Source: Sessilibacter corallicola (lineage in GTDB: Bacteria; Pseudomonadota; Gammaproteobacteria; Pseudomonadales; Cellvibrionaceae). From it: 64,000 bases of DNA. Location of the stretch: NCBI RefSeq assembly GCF_021290925.1, contig NZ_JAJSLX010000001.1, positions 434,001-498,000 on the forward strand, in the 5' to 3' direction. The notes under the pieces were generated by a model. The model made no database searches, had not been told where the DNA came from, and was given only the letters and a program-made list of their open reading frames with translations. Shown piece after piece: positions 36,661 to 45,266 of the stretch. Made by a program: the position numbers and the translations under genes. The first letter of the stretch is position 1. Every line of letters begins with the position of its first letter.

Positions 36661-37133
36661 TATCTCTCCTCAAATGTTAAGCTAGTAGCTATTTCATCTA
36701 GTAACATCAAAAACTTTTTAAGTGGCATATCCCAACCAGCTTTTATACTGTAATGAAACGAGCTATGTCTCCGATTATAATTGTCTTTTATTATATATAA
36801 TCCGTGTGGAATCTTCAGCCCAATGTTTAAACGGAAGTAATCCCACTTTTTGTTTGGAACTCCTAACTTATCAAACAGAGAAACACCTCCCGACTTAGAA
36901 TCTACCCATAGTTCGTTGTTATTTATATAAGTTGCTATATCGGGATCTCTGACATTTCCATTCGAGAGTAAAAAAGATTTTAAAATTGGATATAATATAG
37001 GCTTACCTTTGTCTTCAGGTTTCTGCCCTCTCCATAAATTTAATTCAAGATCATAAGAACTGTCAAAAAGCTCGCCTAGCTTTCTTTTTTCAATATAGAG
37101 TTCTTCATCGAGGGATTTTTTATTTTTTGGCAT
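36660..37133 (-). CDS. tse2: Tse2-family ADP-ribosyltransferase-like toxin
   Basis: A 157-residue protein (Tse2 is 158) when started at ATG 37133, which has AAAGGGA 9 bases upstream; the frame extends to 37187 without such a site. Matches to the Tse2 pattern: LNLWRG near residue 34, PDIA-x-LWV, GGVSLFDKLGV, then IPHGLYIIKDNYNRRHSSFHYSI, paralleling GGxSVFDxxGV and IPxxLxVxxDxYNxRxxxxHYxI. Tse2 is a toxin with an ADP-ribosyltransferase-like fold delivered by type VI secretion and held in check by Tsi2. No signal peptide and no T6SS gene is in the window, so it may be an orphan cargo or used as a toxin-antitoxin pair. The region is AT-rich. Confidence 0.75.
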   Translation of the reverse strand: MPKNKKSLDEELYIEKRKLGELFDSSYDLELNLWRGQKPEDKGKPILYPILKSFLLSNGNVRDPDIATYINNNELWVDSKSGGVSLFDKLGVPNKKWDYFRLNIGLKIPHGLYIIKDNYNRRHSSFHYSIKAGWDMPLKKFLMLLDEIATSLTFEER

Positions 37134-37294
37134 AGTAATTCCCTTTGAGCTAAACCTAACTTGATTTGAAGTTGCATGATATATCAAGCGTACTTAAGGG
37201 AATTAGACATAGTCATCAGATTTTTCTACGCGCTCTAACAATGTGTCGTATATATCATCTTTATTATAACAATAAAAAATTATTAATACATTTA

Positions 37295-38530
37295 CTAAGA
37301 ATTCGCCAAACTCACCATCGTATTTAACAACACATTTGCACCGGCTTCGATATCTTCTGGTGTGGCGTATTCGGCTTCGTTGTGAGAAATACCGTCTTTA
37401 CAGGGTATAAATATCATGGCAGTGGGTGCTTTGCGGGTGATATAAACGGAATCGTGTCCGGCGCCGGAGAACATGTGTTTATGGGTAAGCCCTAAATTCT
37501 GGGTTGCGTTGGAAATAGCATCGACGCAAGTTTTGGAGAATTGTACGGCGGGCGATCGCCATTCGTCGCGAATGTTGTAATTAAATAATTTTTTCTCGCA
37601 ATGGTTATTAATAGTCTCACGAAATTTAGCATCTAACTCGTCGAGAATGGCTTGCTTGGGATGTCGAATATCAACGGCCAATGTGATTTTTTCGGGTACG
37701 GTGTTGCGCGCACCTGGCTCGGCTTTTATGTCACCAAAGGTGATTCGTGAGTCTGGGCCGTATTGTTCAATTAATTGGTAAAGCTCGTTAATAATATCTG
37801 GCAATACCATAAAGGGGTCATGACGAACGTTCATCGGTGTTGGCCCTGCGTGTACGGGTGTGCCGTGAAGGGTTAAATCGTACCAATAAATGCCTTGCAC
37901 ACCTTCAACCACACCAATTTGTAATGCTTCGGCTTCTAGAATGGGGCCTTGTTCGATATGAACTTCAATAAATCCTTTTATTGGGCGCGGTTCGCAGGGA
38001 ATCTCGCCTAAGTAATTTATTCGCGCTAATTCTTCGCCGATGGTTTTGCCCGATTTGTCGGTGCGGCTATGTCCGTATTGCACATCGAACTCGCCACACC
38101 AAACGCCAGAACCAATCATCGCGGGAGAAAATCGCGCGCCTTCTTCGTTGGTCCAAACGCTGGCTTCAATGGGGGCTTCGGTTTCAATGCCGTGATCGTT
38201 CAAACTGCGAATCACCTCAAGACCAGCAAGCACACCGTAGACACCATCGAATTTTCCGCCCGTGGGTTGCGTATCAATATGGGAACCGGTTACTACTGGC
38301 GGTAAATTGTTATCTCGGCCTGGACGCTGAGCAAAAATATTTCCCATGGTATCGATTTTTATGGAACAACCGGCATCAGTGCACCACTGAATGAATAAAT
38401 CACGGGCTTGTCGATCAAGATCGGTTAATGCTTGGCGATTACAGCCACCGGCAGGTGTTGCGCCAAGCTCTGCCAAATCCATTAAACTCTGCCACAAACG
38501 ATTGCCATTAACGGTAAGTTGAGTCGTCAT
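37295..38530 (-). CDS. M20-family Zn-dependent N-carbamoyl-amino-acid hydrolase
   Basis: A 411-residue metallopeptidase-fold enzyme of the AllC/HyuC/AmaB group. Metal ligands are in GSHIDTQPTGGKFDGVYGV (His84, Asp95) and TNEEGARF (Glu129-Glu130), and further ligands in EVHIEQGP (about 192) and the C-terminal SGAGHDSV. It hydrolyses the ureido group of N-carbamoyl amino acids or ureidoglycolate/allantoate to release CO2 and ammonia. It lies 72 bases downstream of a guanidino-group-modifying enzyme on the same strand. A deiminase making a carbamoyl compound followed by this hydrolase makes a sensible two-step route (inference). Confidence 0.86.
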   Translation of the reverse strand: MTTQLTVNGNRLWQSLMDLAELGATPAGGCNRQALTDLDRQARDLFIQWCTDAGCSIKIDTMGNIFAQRPGRDNNLPPVVTGSHIDTQPTGGKFDGVYGVLAGLEVIRSLNDHGIETEAPIEASVWTNEEGARFSPAMIGSGVWCGEFDVQYGHSRTDKSGKTIGEELARINYLGEIPCEPRPIKGFIEVHIEQGPILEAEALQIGVVEGVQGIYWYDLTLHGTPVHAGPTPMNVRHDPFMVLPDIINELYQLIEQYGPDSRITFGDIKAEPGARNTVPEKITLAVDIRHPKQAILDELDAKFRETINNHCEKKLFNYNIRDEWRSPAVQFSKTCVDAISNATQNLGLTHKHMFSGAGHDSVYITRKAPTAMIFIPCKDGISHNEAEYATPEDIEAGANVLLNTMVSLANS

Positions 38531-38602
38531 AGTGATTGATCCGTTGTTTGTTATCGATGGAAATATTTTTTATTTAACTTTTAATATTATTTATTTAACC
38601 TT

Positions 38603-39538
38603 TTATTTAATGACACTCTTTTTAACCACACTCTCACGCTTTAACGGCTGACACATACAATGCAAACTACCGCCGCCGCGAGAAATCATGGAAACATCCA
38701 CCGTCATTACCTCTAAACCGTTGGCTTTACAGGCATCAATTAACGAGCTTGCCTCTGCCGGTAACAACACGCGATCATTACCTAACGCCACCACATTACA
38801 ACCCATGTGATGCATGGCATTTTTAAAACTCACGTCAATTAATTCGATATTTTTTTCTTTTAACCACTGAATAAATTCAGGCTCCAACGCATCAATGCAA
38901 GCAACCGCCAAGCCTTCGGTGAGCATGGAAAATAAAACATCCAAGTGCAAATAAAACGGATCAAACTCGTAGGCGTAAAATTCCCAACCTTCGACTTCAA
39001 ACCAAGCCGATACCTGATCAATAGCCTCTTTTGTGGTGCGATCACCGGAGTAACCACACGCCACCACGCCCGGTTTTAAAATATGGAAATCGCCGCCTTC
39101 AAATGTGCCCGTGCTGACCATATCGTACACAGGAATGTTCATACGGTGATAAAACCGAACCAGCTCCGTCCATTCGCCTCGACGCCAGTGATTAGACATT
39201 TGGGTAATGATCGGTCCCCACGGGGTCATCACCGAGGAATCCCGCGCAAAAATTTGGTACGGATGATTGGCATCGGGCGTGAGCATATGCACATTAACGC
39301 CTGCGGATTGATAGATTTCACGCATGGTTTGGTGCTGCTCGGCGGCAACGGCAGCATCAAACACATCGCCTTTGCGCAAGGTTCGCCTCGCCGTAGCGTT
39401 GCTGGGTAGCCAGCCAAAGTTATCCACAGGCCCTAGAAGAATGTCGGTTAAGACGCCGTATTCGGAATCCATCCCCCAGTGTTCTAGAGGTTGAGTATTA
39501 CCGCCGTCTTGTCGATTTTTGAATGAAAATTCTGCCAT
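38603..39538 (-). CDS. Guanidino-group-modifying enzyme (amidinotransferase/deiminase family)
   Basis: A 311-residue pentein-fold enzyme. The expected catalytic parts are present: FEGGD at 146-150, a His in YLHLDVLF (His198), and the nucleophile Cys294 in GGGSLHCMCQ at the C-terminus. ARDS near residue 98 supplies substrate carboxylate or guanidinium contacts. The family includes arginine deiminase, dimethylargininase and amidinotransferases. Which of these it is cannot be told here, but its co-direction with an N-carbamoyl-amino-acid hydrolase favours a deiminase or dimethylargininase that makes a ureido product. It diverges from a LysR gene that starts 149 bases away. Confidence 0.85.
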   Translation of the reverse strand: MAEFSFKNRQDGGNTQPLEHWGMDSEYGVLTDILLGPVDNFGWLPSNATARRTLRKGDVFDAAVAAEQHQTMREIYQSAGVNVHMLTPDANHPYQIFARDSSVMTPWGPIITQMSNHWRRGEWTELVRFYHRMNIPVYDMVSTGTFEGGDFHILKPGVVACGYSGDRTTKEAIDQVSAWFEVEGWEFYAYEFDPFYLHLDVLFSMLTEGLAVACIDALEPEFIQWLKEKNIELIDVSFKNAMHHMGCNVVALGNDRVLLPAEASSLIDACKANGLEVMTVDVSMISRGGGSLHCMCQPLKRESVVKKSVIK

Positions 39539-39687
39539 GAGTTTGCTCTCGCGAGTTCACGATTAATGCTTTATCAATCCCAGTTTATGGTTTATTTTAG
39601 TTTCCACAAGCAACAAAATATCACCAAAATGGTAACCAGAAAGCTCCAACAAACGGGTACTAAATAAACGGGCACCAAGAAGGCATA

Positions 39688-40584
39688 ATGATGGTAAACC
39701 TACGCAACCTCCCACTCACCGCGCTGCGCACCTTTGAGGTCGTTGGCCGCCACTGCCACATTCGCCGCGCAGCGGAAGAAATGCACATTTCCCACCCGGC
39801 ACTGAGCAAGCAAATAAAGCAACTCGAAACCTATTTGGATGCGCCGTTGTTTTACCGCAAGGGCAATCGCCTGGAATTAACCCGCGCAGGCCATCAACTG
39901 TTGCACAGCGTGCAAGAAGCCTTTAAGCATTTGCAAAGCGGAATTCAATTATTAGAAACCGACAGTATTGTTGGCGAACTGACCATTGCCACCACACCCA
40001 CTATTGCCATGAGTTGGTTGCTGCAAATTTTAAAAAAATTCCAAGGCGATTACCCAGGCGTTGATGTGCGCATTCAAACCATTGAACCCGCACAAACCGA
40101 ATTGCCCACCAACTTTGATGTTGCCATCTGCCTAGGCAAACCCGAAGCGCAGGAACGAGTAATTCAACCGCTGTACGAAGAGCGCTACCTACCCGTCGCC
40201 AACCCAGAAATTCTGCCCAGCGAACGTCTTAGCAACGCCCGCGAACTCAACCAATACCCACTGTTACACGACCGCTTAAACCAATGGCAATTATGGTTTA
40301 AAGCACAAAACCTAGAATACCAACCCATCAAACAACACACCTACTTCGACCACGCCTACCAAGCCATCGAAGCTGCTCGCCTAAGCATGGGCATCGCCCT
40401 GGCCGAACCTTTTGAAGTGAAAGAAGATATAAAAAACGGCCGCCTGACCACCGTATTGGATACCGCCTTTACCGTTGGGCAAACAGTGTATTTGGTGTGC
40501 GACGAAGAAAATTACGTGAGCTTGCGGGCAAGATTGTTTATTGAGCGAGTGAAAGAATGGCTTTTGAGAAGTAGTAAGGGGTGA
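39688..40584 (+). CDS. LysR-family regulator, GcvA-like
   Basis: A 298-residue LysR protein. The HTH covers about residues 12-50 (ALRTFEVVGRHCHIRRAAEEMHISHPALSKQIKQLE pattern, shown by domain), with the effector domain after residue 90, opening ELTIATTPTIAMSWLL. This TxxxxxAxxWL pattern is typical of GcvA/AmpR-type regulators. It diverges from the guanidino enzyme gene, so it likely controls that gene and the hydrolase. In the 149-base gap TCACCAAAATGGTAA (39621-39635) has imperfect dyad arms and could be the operator. ATG 39691 is an equally possible start. Confidence 0.92.
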   Translation: MMVNLRNLPLTALRTFEVVGRHCHIRRAAEEMHISHPALSKQIKQLETYLDAPLFYRKGNRLELTRAGHQLLHSVQEAFKHLQSGIQLLETDSIVGELTIATTPTIAMSWLLQILKKFQGDYPGVDVRIQTIEPAQTELPTNFDVAICLGKPEAQERVIQPLYEERYLPVANPEILPSERLSNARELNQYPLLHDRLNQWQLWFKAQNLEYQPIKQHTYFDHAYQAIEAARLSMGIALAEPFEVKEDIKNGRLTTVLDTAFTVGQTVYLVCDEENYVSLRARLFIERVKEWLLRSSKG

Positions 40585-40672
40585 GGGTTTTTAAATGGTT
40601 TATTCTGTTAGTGTTTATTTGGAAGTTTATTCAAAAATCACCACCAATAATAACGATCACTGAGCCAACATA

Positions 40673-40944
40673 ATGAAAATGCACAACCCACCACACCCTG
40701 GTGAGCTGATCAAAACTTTTCTGATTGAAGACGAACACAGCAATAAAATCGACTCTATTGCTAATGTTGCAAAAAACTCGGCGTAGGCCGCAGTGCATTG
40801 AATAATGTGATTAATGACAGCGCATCGCTGTCTTTAGAAATGGCATTAAGACTGGAAACGATTAGCTTAGGTAGTGCCGAGATGTGAGCAAAAATGCAGT
40901 CTGATTACACCTTGTAGCAATTAAGAAATCAGTCCATGGCTTAA
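40673..40944 (+). pseudogene. higA: Degenerate higA antitoxin gene
   Basis: A HigA/XRE antitoxin is recognisable: MKMHNPPHPGELIKTFLIEDE opens it exactly as in HigA. A single-base loss in the A-run at 40771-40776 puts a TAG at about 40783 in the first frame. Reading on in the other frame gives KLGVGRSALNNVINDSAS and SLEMALRLETISLG, the HTH and C-terminal part. Two Trp codons have become stops (TGA at 40885, TAG at 40915), after which QLRNQ continues to match. Three lesions show it is dead. No higB toxin is beside it. Confidence 0.85.
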
Positions 40945-40977
40945 CCTAGCATTACCAATTAAATAATAATTTAAAGT

Positions 40978-41160
40978 TCAACCAATATAATCAAAGCCCA
41001 CAAATTGCTTAAGTAACTTCTCGTAATCGGCAATTTTGATCAACCCTTGGGCGAGTTGCTCTTCCTGTCCGTTGTGCTGTTGCACCAAGGATAATGACAA
41101 CGTTTGGTTATCGTGAGAATTAAGAAAAACATAAAACGCTTGATTGATGTGCTGGCTCAT
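40978..41160 (-). CDS. Small hypothetical protein, 60 residues
   Basis: A 60-codon frame with a plausible AAGAG ribosome binding site before the ATG at 41160. The protein is hydrophilic, with a Gln-rich middle (LSLVQQHNGQEEQLAQG) and a helical C-terminus. I do not recognise it, and it could be spurious. It is next to the higA remnant and could belong to the same decayed locus. Confidence 0.4.
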   Translation of the reverse strand: MSQHINQAFYVFLNSHDNQTLSLSLVQQHNGQEEQLAQGLIKIADYEKLLKQFVGFDYIG

Positions 41161-41381
41161 ACGCGGCTCTTTATCAAATTCAGATACAACAAACCCATTC
41201 GAAAATAGTTGCGTTTATTAGACAGTATTTCAAGTTAAAAGTGGTGATCTAGAGAGATCTTTTATAGTTAGACAATAGAATTCAGCAAGAGTGAACGGGA
41301 ATTGAGAGGAAATGACACATATTAAATTTAAACAAATGCAATAAATACAATATGTGCCAAGGAGTTTTTATTGATAAAGAT

Positions 41382-41765
41382 TTATTTATCAGACATCTTA
41401 GTGAGTTGATTATCCATGATTTTTCTTATCTCGGCAGCAGAGCCTTTTATGCGCTTGATATTACCGTCATCAGAAAAATCAATTTCCACGTTTCGATCAA
41501 CGTATTTTTCAAGCACCTTTGCCAATTGTATTAAAAATCCGTTTTTACCCATCGCCACGGTTAAAGCACCACCGGCACCCACTGCGATGGCAGCAATGGC
41601 TCCTAAAGTAACAGGGTCGCCACGGGTTATCATTGTGGTTTGCGGTTTTCGAATTTCGGGGTCGTCAACGGGCAAGCCTAGCGCTTTTAAATCACGGTAC
41701 AATTCTTGAACAAGCTGGCGAGAGTCTTCGGTATGTGGATCTTCTAGTTTTATTAAAAATTCCAT
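41382..41765 (-). CDS. EACC1-like protein (effector-associated constant component)
   Basis: A 127-residue protein with the layout I recall for EACC1: a beta-alpha N-terminal part (MEFLIKLEDPHTEDSRQLVQEL), a glycine-rich hydrophobic helix (LGAIAAIAVGAGGALTVAMG, about 54-73), then LAKVLEKYVDR and a C-terminal VEIDFSDDGNIKRIKGSAAEI before a helix. In conflict systems EACC1 is a constant part next to variable effectors such as caspase-like or TIR proteins. Here no effector gene is adjacent. A non-EACC1 small membrane-associated protein is the main alternative. The call rests on pattern memory alone. Confidence 0.55.
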   Translation of the reverse strand: MEFLIKLEDPHTEDSRQLVQELYRDLKALGLPVDDPEIRKPQTTMITRGDPVTLGAIAAIAVGAGGALTVAMGKNGFLIQLAKVLEKYVDRNVEIDFSDDGNIKRIKGSAAEIRKIMDNQLTKMSDK

Positions 41766-41861
41766 CGTTTACCTGCAATGATTTATCTGACAATTAATCA
41801 AAGCGTACTTGAATTTTTATAGTGCTAAAAGACTTTTATTAAGATTAAGAGATTAAACAAG

Positions 41862-41895
41862 AAAAAGCCCTCAATAATAAACATGTATTGAGGGC
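41862..41895 (-). terminator. Rho-independent terminator of the SDR gene
   Basis: GCCCTCAATA (41867-41876) and TATTGAGGGC (41886-41895) form a perfect 10-bp stem, loop 9 nt, with AAAAA at 41862-41866 giving a U-run on the minus strand. It is 9 bases from the stop codon of the dehydrogenase gene. Confidence 0.9.
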
Positions 41896-41904
41896 AAAAA
41901 CTCG

Positions 41905-42690
41905 TTATTGAGCGGTCCAACCGCCATCAATAGTAATAGACGACCCAGTAATTAATTTTGCGGAATCACTGCATAAATAAACAATGGTGTCGGCGATATC
42001 GGTAACCGTCACTTGCTGTTTAATGGCGTGGGCTTTTAGCAATACGTTTTTAATGGCGTCTTCTTCCGACATATTGTAGGTTTTTGCTAAGCCAGGAAGC
42101 TGCTTGTGCATGAGTGGTGTATTTACACTACCCGGACAAATAGCGTTACAGGTAATACCGAATTCACCCAGTTCAAGCGCGACCGTTTTGGTTAAACCAA
42201 TGACCCCGTGTTTGGCAGCATTGTAGGCAGACTTGTAGGGCGAAGCGACCAAACCGTGAACCGATGAAATATTTACGATTCGACCCCAGCCTTTTTCTTT
42301 CATGGCAGGTACGGCGGCTTTTATGGTGTGAAAATTGGAATTTAAGCTGATATCAATAATGTCATTCCATTTATCGTCTGGGAAATCTTCGATGGGCGAA
42401 ACATTTTGAATTCCGGCGTTGTTAACCAGAATATCAACACCGCCAAATTCATTGATACCAAGCTCTACCATAGCTCGAATTTGTTCAGGCTTTCTCATAT
42501 CTGCGTTGGAATACAATACGTTAACACCAAAAGTATCTTCTAGTTCAACGCGTTGTTTTTCGATATCGGCCTCATCACCGAAACCATTTAAGACAATGTT
42601 CGCGCCTTTTTCTGCAAGTCCACGCGCAATGGCTTGACCAATCCCGCTGGTTGAACCGGTAACAATGGCCGATTTATTTTTCAAATCCAT
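41905..42690 (-). CDS. bdhA: 3-hydroxybutyrate dehydrogenase-type SDR
   Basis: A 261-residue classical short-chain dehydrogenase. GSTSGIGQAIA (cofactor loop) begins at residue 11, NNAG is near 94, the catalytic Ser is in VNISSVHG, and YNAAKHG holds Tyr and Lys (about 156-160). The LPGLAK and GHKQL-like insert, the length and the ending ITGSSITIDGGWTAQ are those of D-3-hydroxybutyrate dehydrogenases. It links ketone bodies or PHB monomers to acetoacetate with NAD. Within this cluster it could instead act on another short hydroxyacid. It follows the EamA transporter gene by 95 bases. Confidence 0.88.
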   Translation of the reverse strand: MDLKNKSAIVTGSTSGIGQAIARGLAEKGANIVLNGFGDEADIEKQRVELEDTFGVNVLYSNADMRKPEQIRAMVELGINEFGGVDILVNNAGIQNVSPIEDFPDDKWNDIIDISLNSNFHTIKAAVPAMKEKGWGRIVNISSVHGLVASPYKSAYNAAKHGVIGLTKTVALELGEFGITCNAICPGSVNTPLMHKQLPGLAKTYNMSEEDAIKNVLLKAHAIKQQVTVTDIADTIVYLCSDSAKLITGSSITIDGGWTAQ

Positions 42691-42785
42691 GATAATTCCT
42701 CAAAACTAAATTTAAATGCGTTCGAAAGCTTTATATCAATAAAACTTATTGTATTAATTTCTGGGTATTACTCGCCTGGTATTAA

Positions 42786-43700
42786 CTATTTTTTGCTGGC
42801 GATAATTACCCCAATGGCAACCACTAATATGCCTACCAAAGCAACTGACGTTAAGCTTTGGTTATAAATTAGATATTCTTCAACGGCAGTAACGGGCGGT
42901 ACCATATAAAACAAACTGGTTACGCTCGACATAGACCGATGTTGAATTAAATACATCAGTATGAAAATAGAACCAATCGACAATACACCCACCAACCAAA
43001 ACAGAGCAAAGATAAATTCTCCGGTCCACTGTATGGTCATGTCTTCTGTTGTTAACGCTATTACAAACAACAATACAAAGGTGGAGGCGTACTGAATACT
43101 GGTGCCAGTAATTGGATGCATACCCGCACAATATTTCTTTTGATAAATAATACCGTAAGAAATACCAATCAAGCTCACGGCAATCGCCACAAATGCAATG
43201 ACCGTAGCGTTATCTTGCCCAAATTTGAAAGCGAAAATCTTTTCTGCCACAACCAGGCCTACGCCTAAAAATCCTAGGATTAAACCGAACCACTGAAAAC
43301 GGCTCATGGTTTCATCTAACATTTTTTTAGCGAATAAACACGATAATATCGGTTGAATACCGACAATTAATGCGGCGATTCCGGCAGACATTCCAAGATT
43401 GATCGCGGAAAAGATGCCACCCAAATAGAGTCCGTGCAGCAATAATCCCGATACCGAAATATGAAATACCGCACGAGAGCTTTTCGGCCAAGGCGGACGC
43501 ATGATGGCGATAATCATGAATAATATCGCACACGTGATTGCAAACCTCAGTGACAAAAAGGTAAAAGGCTCTACGTACGGCAGCCCATACTTTGCCCCTA
43601 TAAATCCGGTACTCCAAAGCAGAACAAACAGCGCGGGAAAAAAGAATAACGAAAACTTACTCTCTACCGTTGCTTTAAAAGATTGCGAAATAGACGTCAT
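42786..43700 (-). CDS. EamA/DMT-family transporter
   Basis: A 304-residue membrane protein with ten predicted hydrophobic segments in two EamA repeats. The start FFFPALFVLLWSTGFIGAKYGLPYVEPFTFLSLRFA is typical of the RhaT/EamA family (residues 18-53). Members export amino acids or metabolites or take up small molecules. It starts at ATG 43700 and is on the same strand as the 3-hydroxybutyrate dehydrogenase gene downstream. A MITE lies upstream of it and may carry or interrupt its promoter. Confidence 0.87.
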   Translation of the reverse strand: MTSISQSFKATVESKFSLFFFPALFVLLWSTGFIGAKYGLPYVEPFTFLSLRFAITCAILFMIIAIMRPPWPKSSRAVFHISVSGLLLHGLYLGGIFSAINLGMSAGIAALIVGIQPILSCLFAKKMLDETMSRFQWFGLILGFLGVGLVVAEKIFAFKFGQDNATVIAFVAIAVSLIGISYGIIYQKKYCAGMHPITGTSIQYASTFVLLFVIALTTEDMTIQWTGEFIFALFWLVGVLSIGSIFILMYLIQHRSMSSVTSLFYMVPPVTAVEEYLIYNQSLTSVALVGILVVAIGVIIASKK

Positions 43701-43774
43701 AAATAAATCATCAATAGTGTGTAATAAACACGAGAAACCTAGCTACATTTTATTGTTATGTTGCACTGCTGTGG

Positions 43775-44043
43775 CTAGGGCCTGTTCACACTAATTTAAT
43801 CACACCTGCTGGAGTGTATTTTTTTCGTATTTTAGGCGCAGTGAGTGTGATTTGGTTGTTCCAAATGAACGAGCTGCAACACGAAATACGGGAAAAATAC
43901 GCCGAGCCCCTAGGGTCGCCCCTAAAACACGCCATTCGTTGTTGTTCGTCGCTTATTTAGCCCGCTAAACTGCACTCCTCACGCCTAGACTGACGCGTTT
44001 TAGGGGCGACAGGTGCGGTTAAATTAGTGTGAACAGGCCCTAG
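43775..44043. mobile_element. 269-bp MITE with 25-bp terminal inverted repeats
   Basis: The ends 43775-43799 and 44019-44043 are perfect 25-bp inverted copies beginning CTAGGGCCTGTTCACACTAA. CTAG at each outer end is consistent with a 4-bp target duplication around a GGCCTG element. Nested inside, GTCGCCCCTAAAAC (43915-43928) is repeated inverted at 43997-44010, and CGTATTTT-type arms occur as well, so the RNA would fold into a long hairpin. There is no transposase frame, so it must move in trans, probably by an IS5-type enzyme judging by the terminal bases (inference). It lies between the EamA and SolA genes. Confidence 0.9.
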
Positions 44044-44070
44044 TTAACTCAGTTAATAGGCGCTAAATCA

Positions 44071-45234
44071 TTAAGATTGTGTGAATCGGTCTAGACGGAA
44101 TAGCTCAATATCATGCTTGGTCTCACCGAATTCAGCAAGGTCGGCCATGATTTCACCCATTACGGAACAGAACTTAAATCCGTGCCCAGAGAAACCACCG
44201 GCAAACGATACTTGAGGCGATTCAGGTAATGTGCCGATAATAAAGTGCTCGTCTTCGGTATTGGTGTAAATGCAGGTTGCGGAATCTAACATTTCACCAG
44301 CGCCTTCTGGGAAGAACTTTTCAACGCCTTGACGAACAATTTGTTTATCGTATTCGCTCACTTCTCGGTTCATAGTATCGGGATCAATAATTTCATTGAG
44401 ATGATGAGCACGACCAAATTTAAACCCAGTTTTGTCGTAGACAGGGAAACCGTAATAATGCCCTTCTTCCAACAACAAGTTAAATACTGGGAAATGGCTC
44501 GGATTAAATAATTCGGGTTTAATTGGATCAAACCAAGCCACAACTTGACGCTCAGGTGCGACCATTTCAGGCAGATGGCTCATCATCTTAGAGAACCAAG
44601 GACCAGCGGTAATCACCAGTTTATCAGCGGTGTATTCCCCATGATTGGTAACGACTTTTGCAGCATCGCCTACGGCCTGCCATTGCAATACTTGCTCGTT
44701 ATCGTGAATTTCTGCACCGGCAGCCTTGGCCAAAAGTACATAAGCCTTGATAATTCTATCGGCAAATAGAACACCACCATCGGCCTGAAAAATACCCTGT
44801 ATTTCTTCGGGGAAGTGATAACCCGGAAATTTCTCGCACAGTTCGCTGCCTGAAAGCACTTGATGCTCTAAATTGTGCTCTTTACACGATTGCAACGAAC
44901 CTTGCACGATTTCGCTGTCGGGTAAGCCTGCATCTAATGAACCGGTAATATGAAGAAGCGTTTCTCCAGTTTTTTGTTCCAGCTTTCGCCAGAGATCATA
45001 GGCGGAGCGAACCAGAGTAACGTAATCGGCACCTTGATAGTACGCCATACGAATAATGCGGGTAGCACCGTGGGAAGAGCCCATGTTATTGGGAATGTCG
45101 TAGCGATCAATCCCAAGCACTTTTTTCCCGCGCTCTGCGAGTTCACAGACGGTAGCACTGCCCATTCCACCGACTCCGATGACGATCACATCGTAATGGT
45201 TGGGGTCGTTCTTATCAATTTGTGTGGCTTCCAT
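44071..45234 (-). CDS. solA: SolA / monomeric sarcosine oxidase-type flavoenzyme
   Basis: A 387-residue FAD enzyme of the N-methyl-amino-acid oxidase family (MSOX, N-methyltryptophan oxidase). The nucleotide motif GVGGMGSA is at residues 20-27; GSSHGATRIIRMAY is the typical active-site arm; CIYTNTEDEHFIIG near residue 330 contains the cysteine to which FAD is covalently attached; GGFSGHGFKF follows. It oxidises an N-methylated amino acid to the amino acid, formaldehyde and hydrogen peroxide. The ribosome binding site AGGAAATAAAAA precedes the ATG. In an area with a Rieske oxygenase and a carbamoyl hydrolase, sarcosine or a similar N-methyl amino acid is a likely substrate. Confidence 0.88.
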   Translation of the reverse strand: MEATQIDKNDPNHYDVIVIGVGGMGSATVCELAERGKKVLGIDRYDIPNNMGSSHGATRIIRMAYYQGADYVTLVRSAYDLWRKLEQKTGETLLHITGSLDAGLPDSEIVQGSLQSCKEHNLEHQVLSGSELCEKFPGYHFPEEIQGIFQADGGVLFADRIIKAYVLLAKAAGAEIHDNEQVLQWQAVGDAAKVVTNHGEYTADKLVITAGPWFSKMMSHLPEMVAPERQVVAWFDPIKPELFNPSHFPVFNLLLEEGHYYGFPVYDKTGFKFGRAHHLNEIIDPDTMNREVSEYDKQIVRQGVEKFFPEGAGEMLDSATCIYTNTEDEHFIIGTLPESPQVSFAGGFSGHGFKFCSVMGEIMADLAEFGETKHDIELFRLDRFTQS

Positions 45235-45266
45235 TTTTTATTTCCTTAAACCGTGAAGATTCGCAA

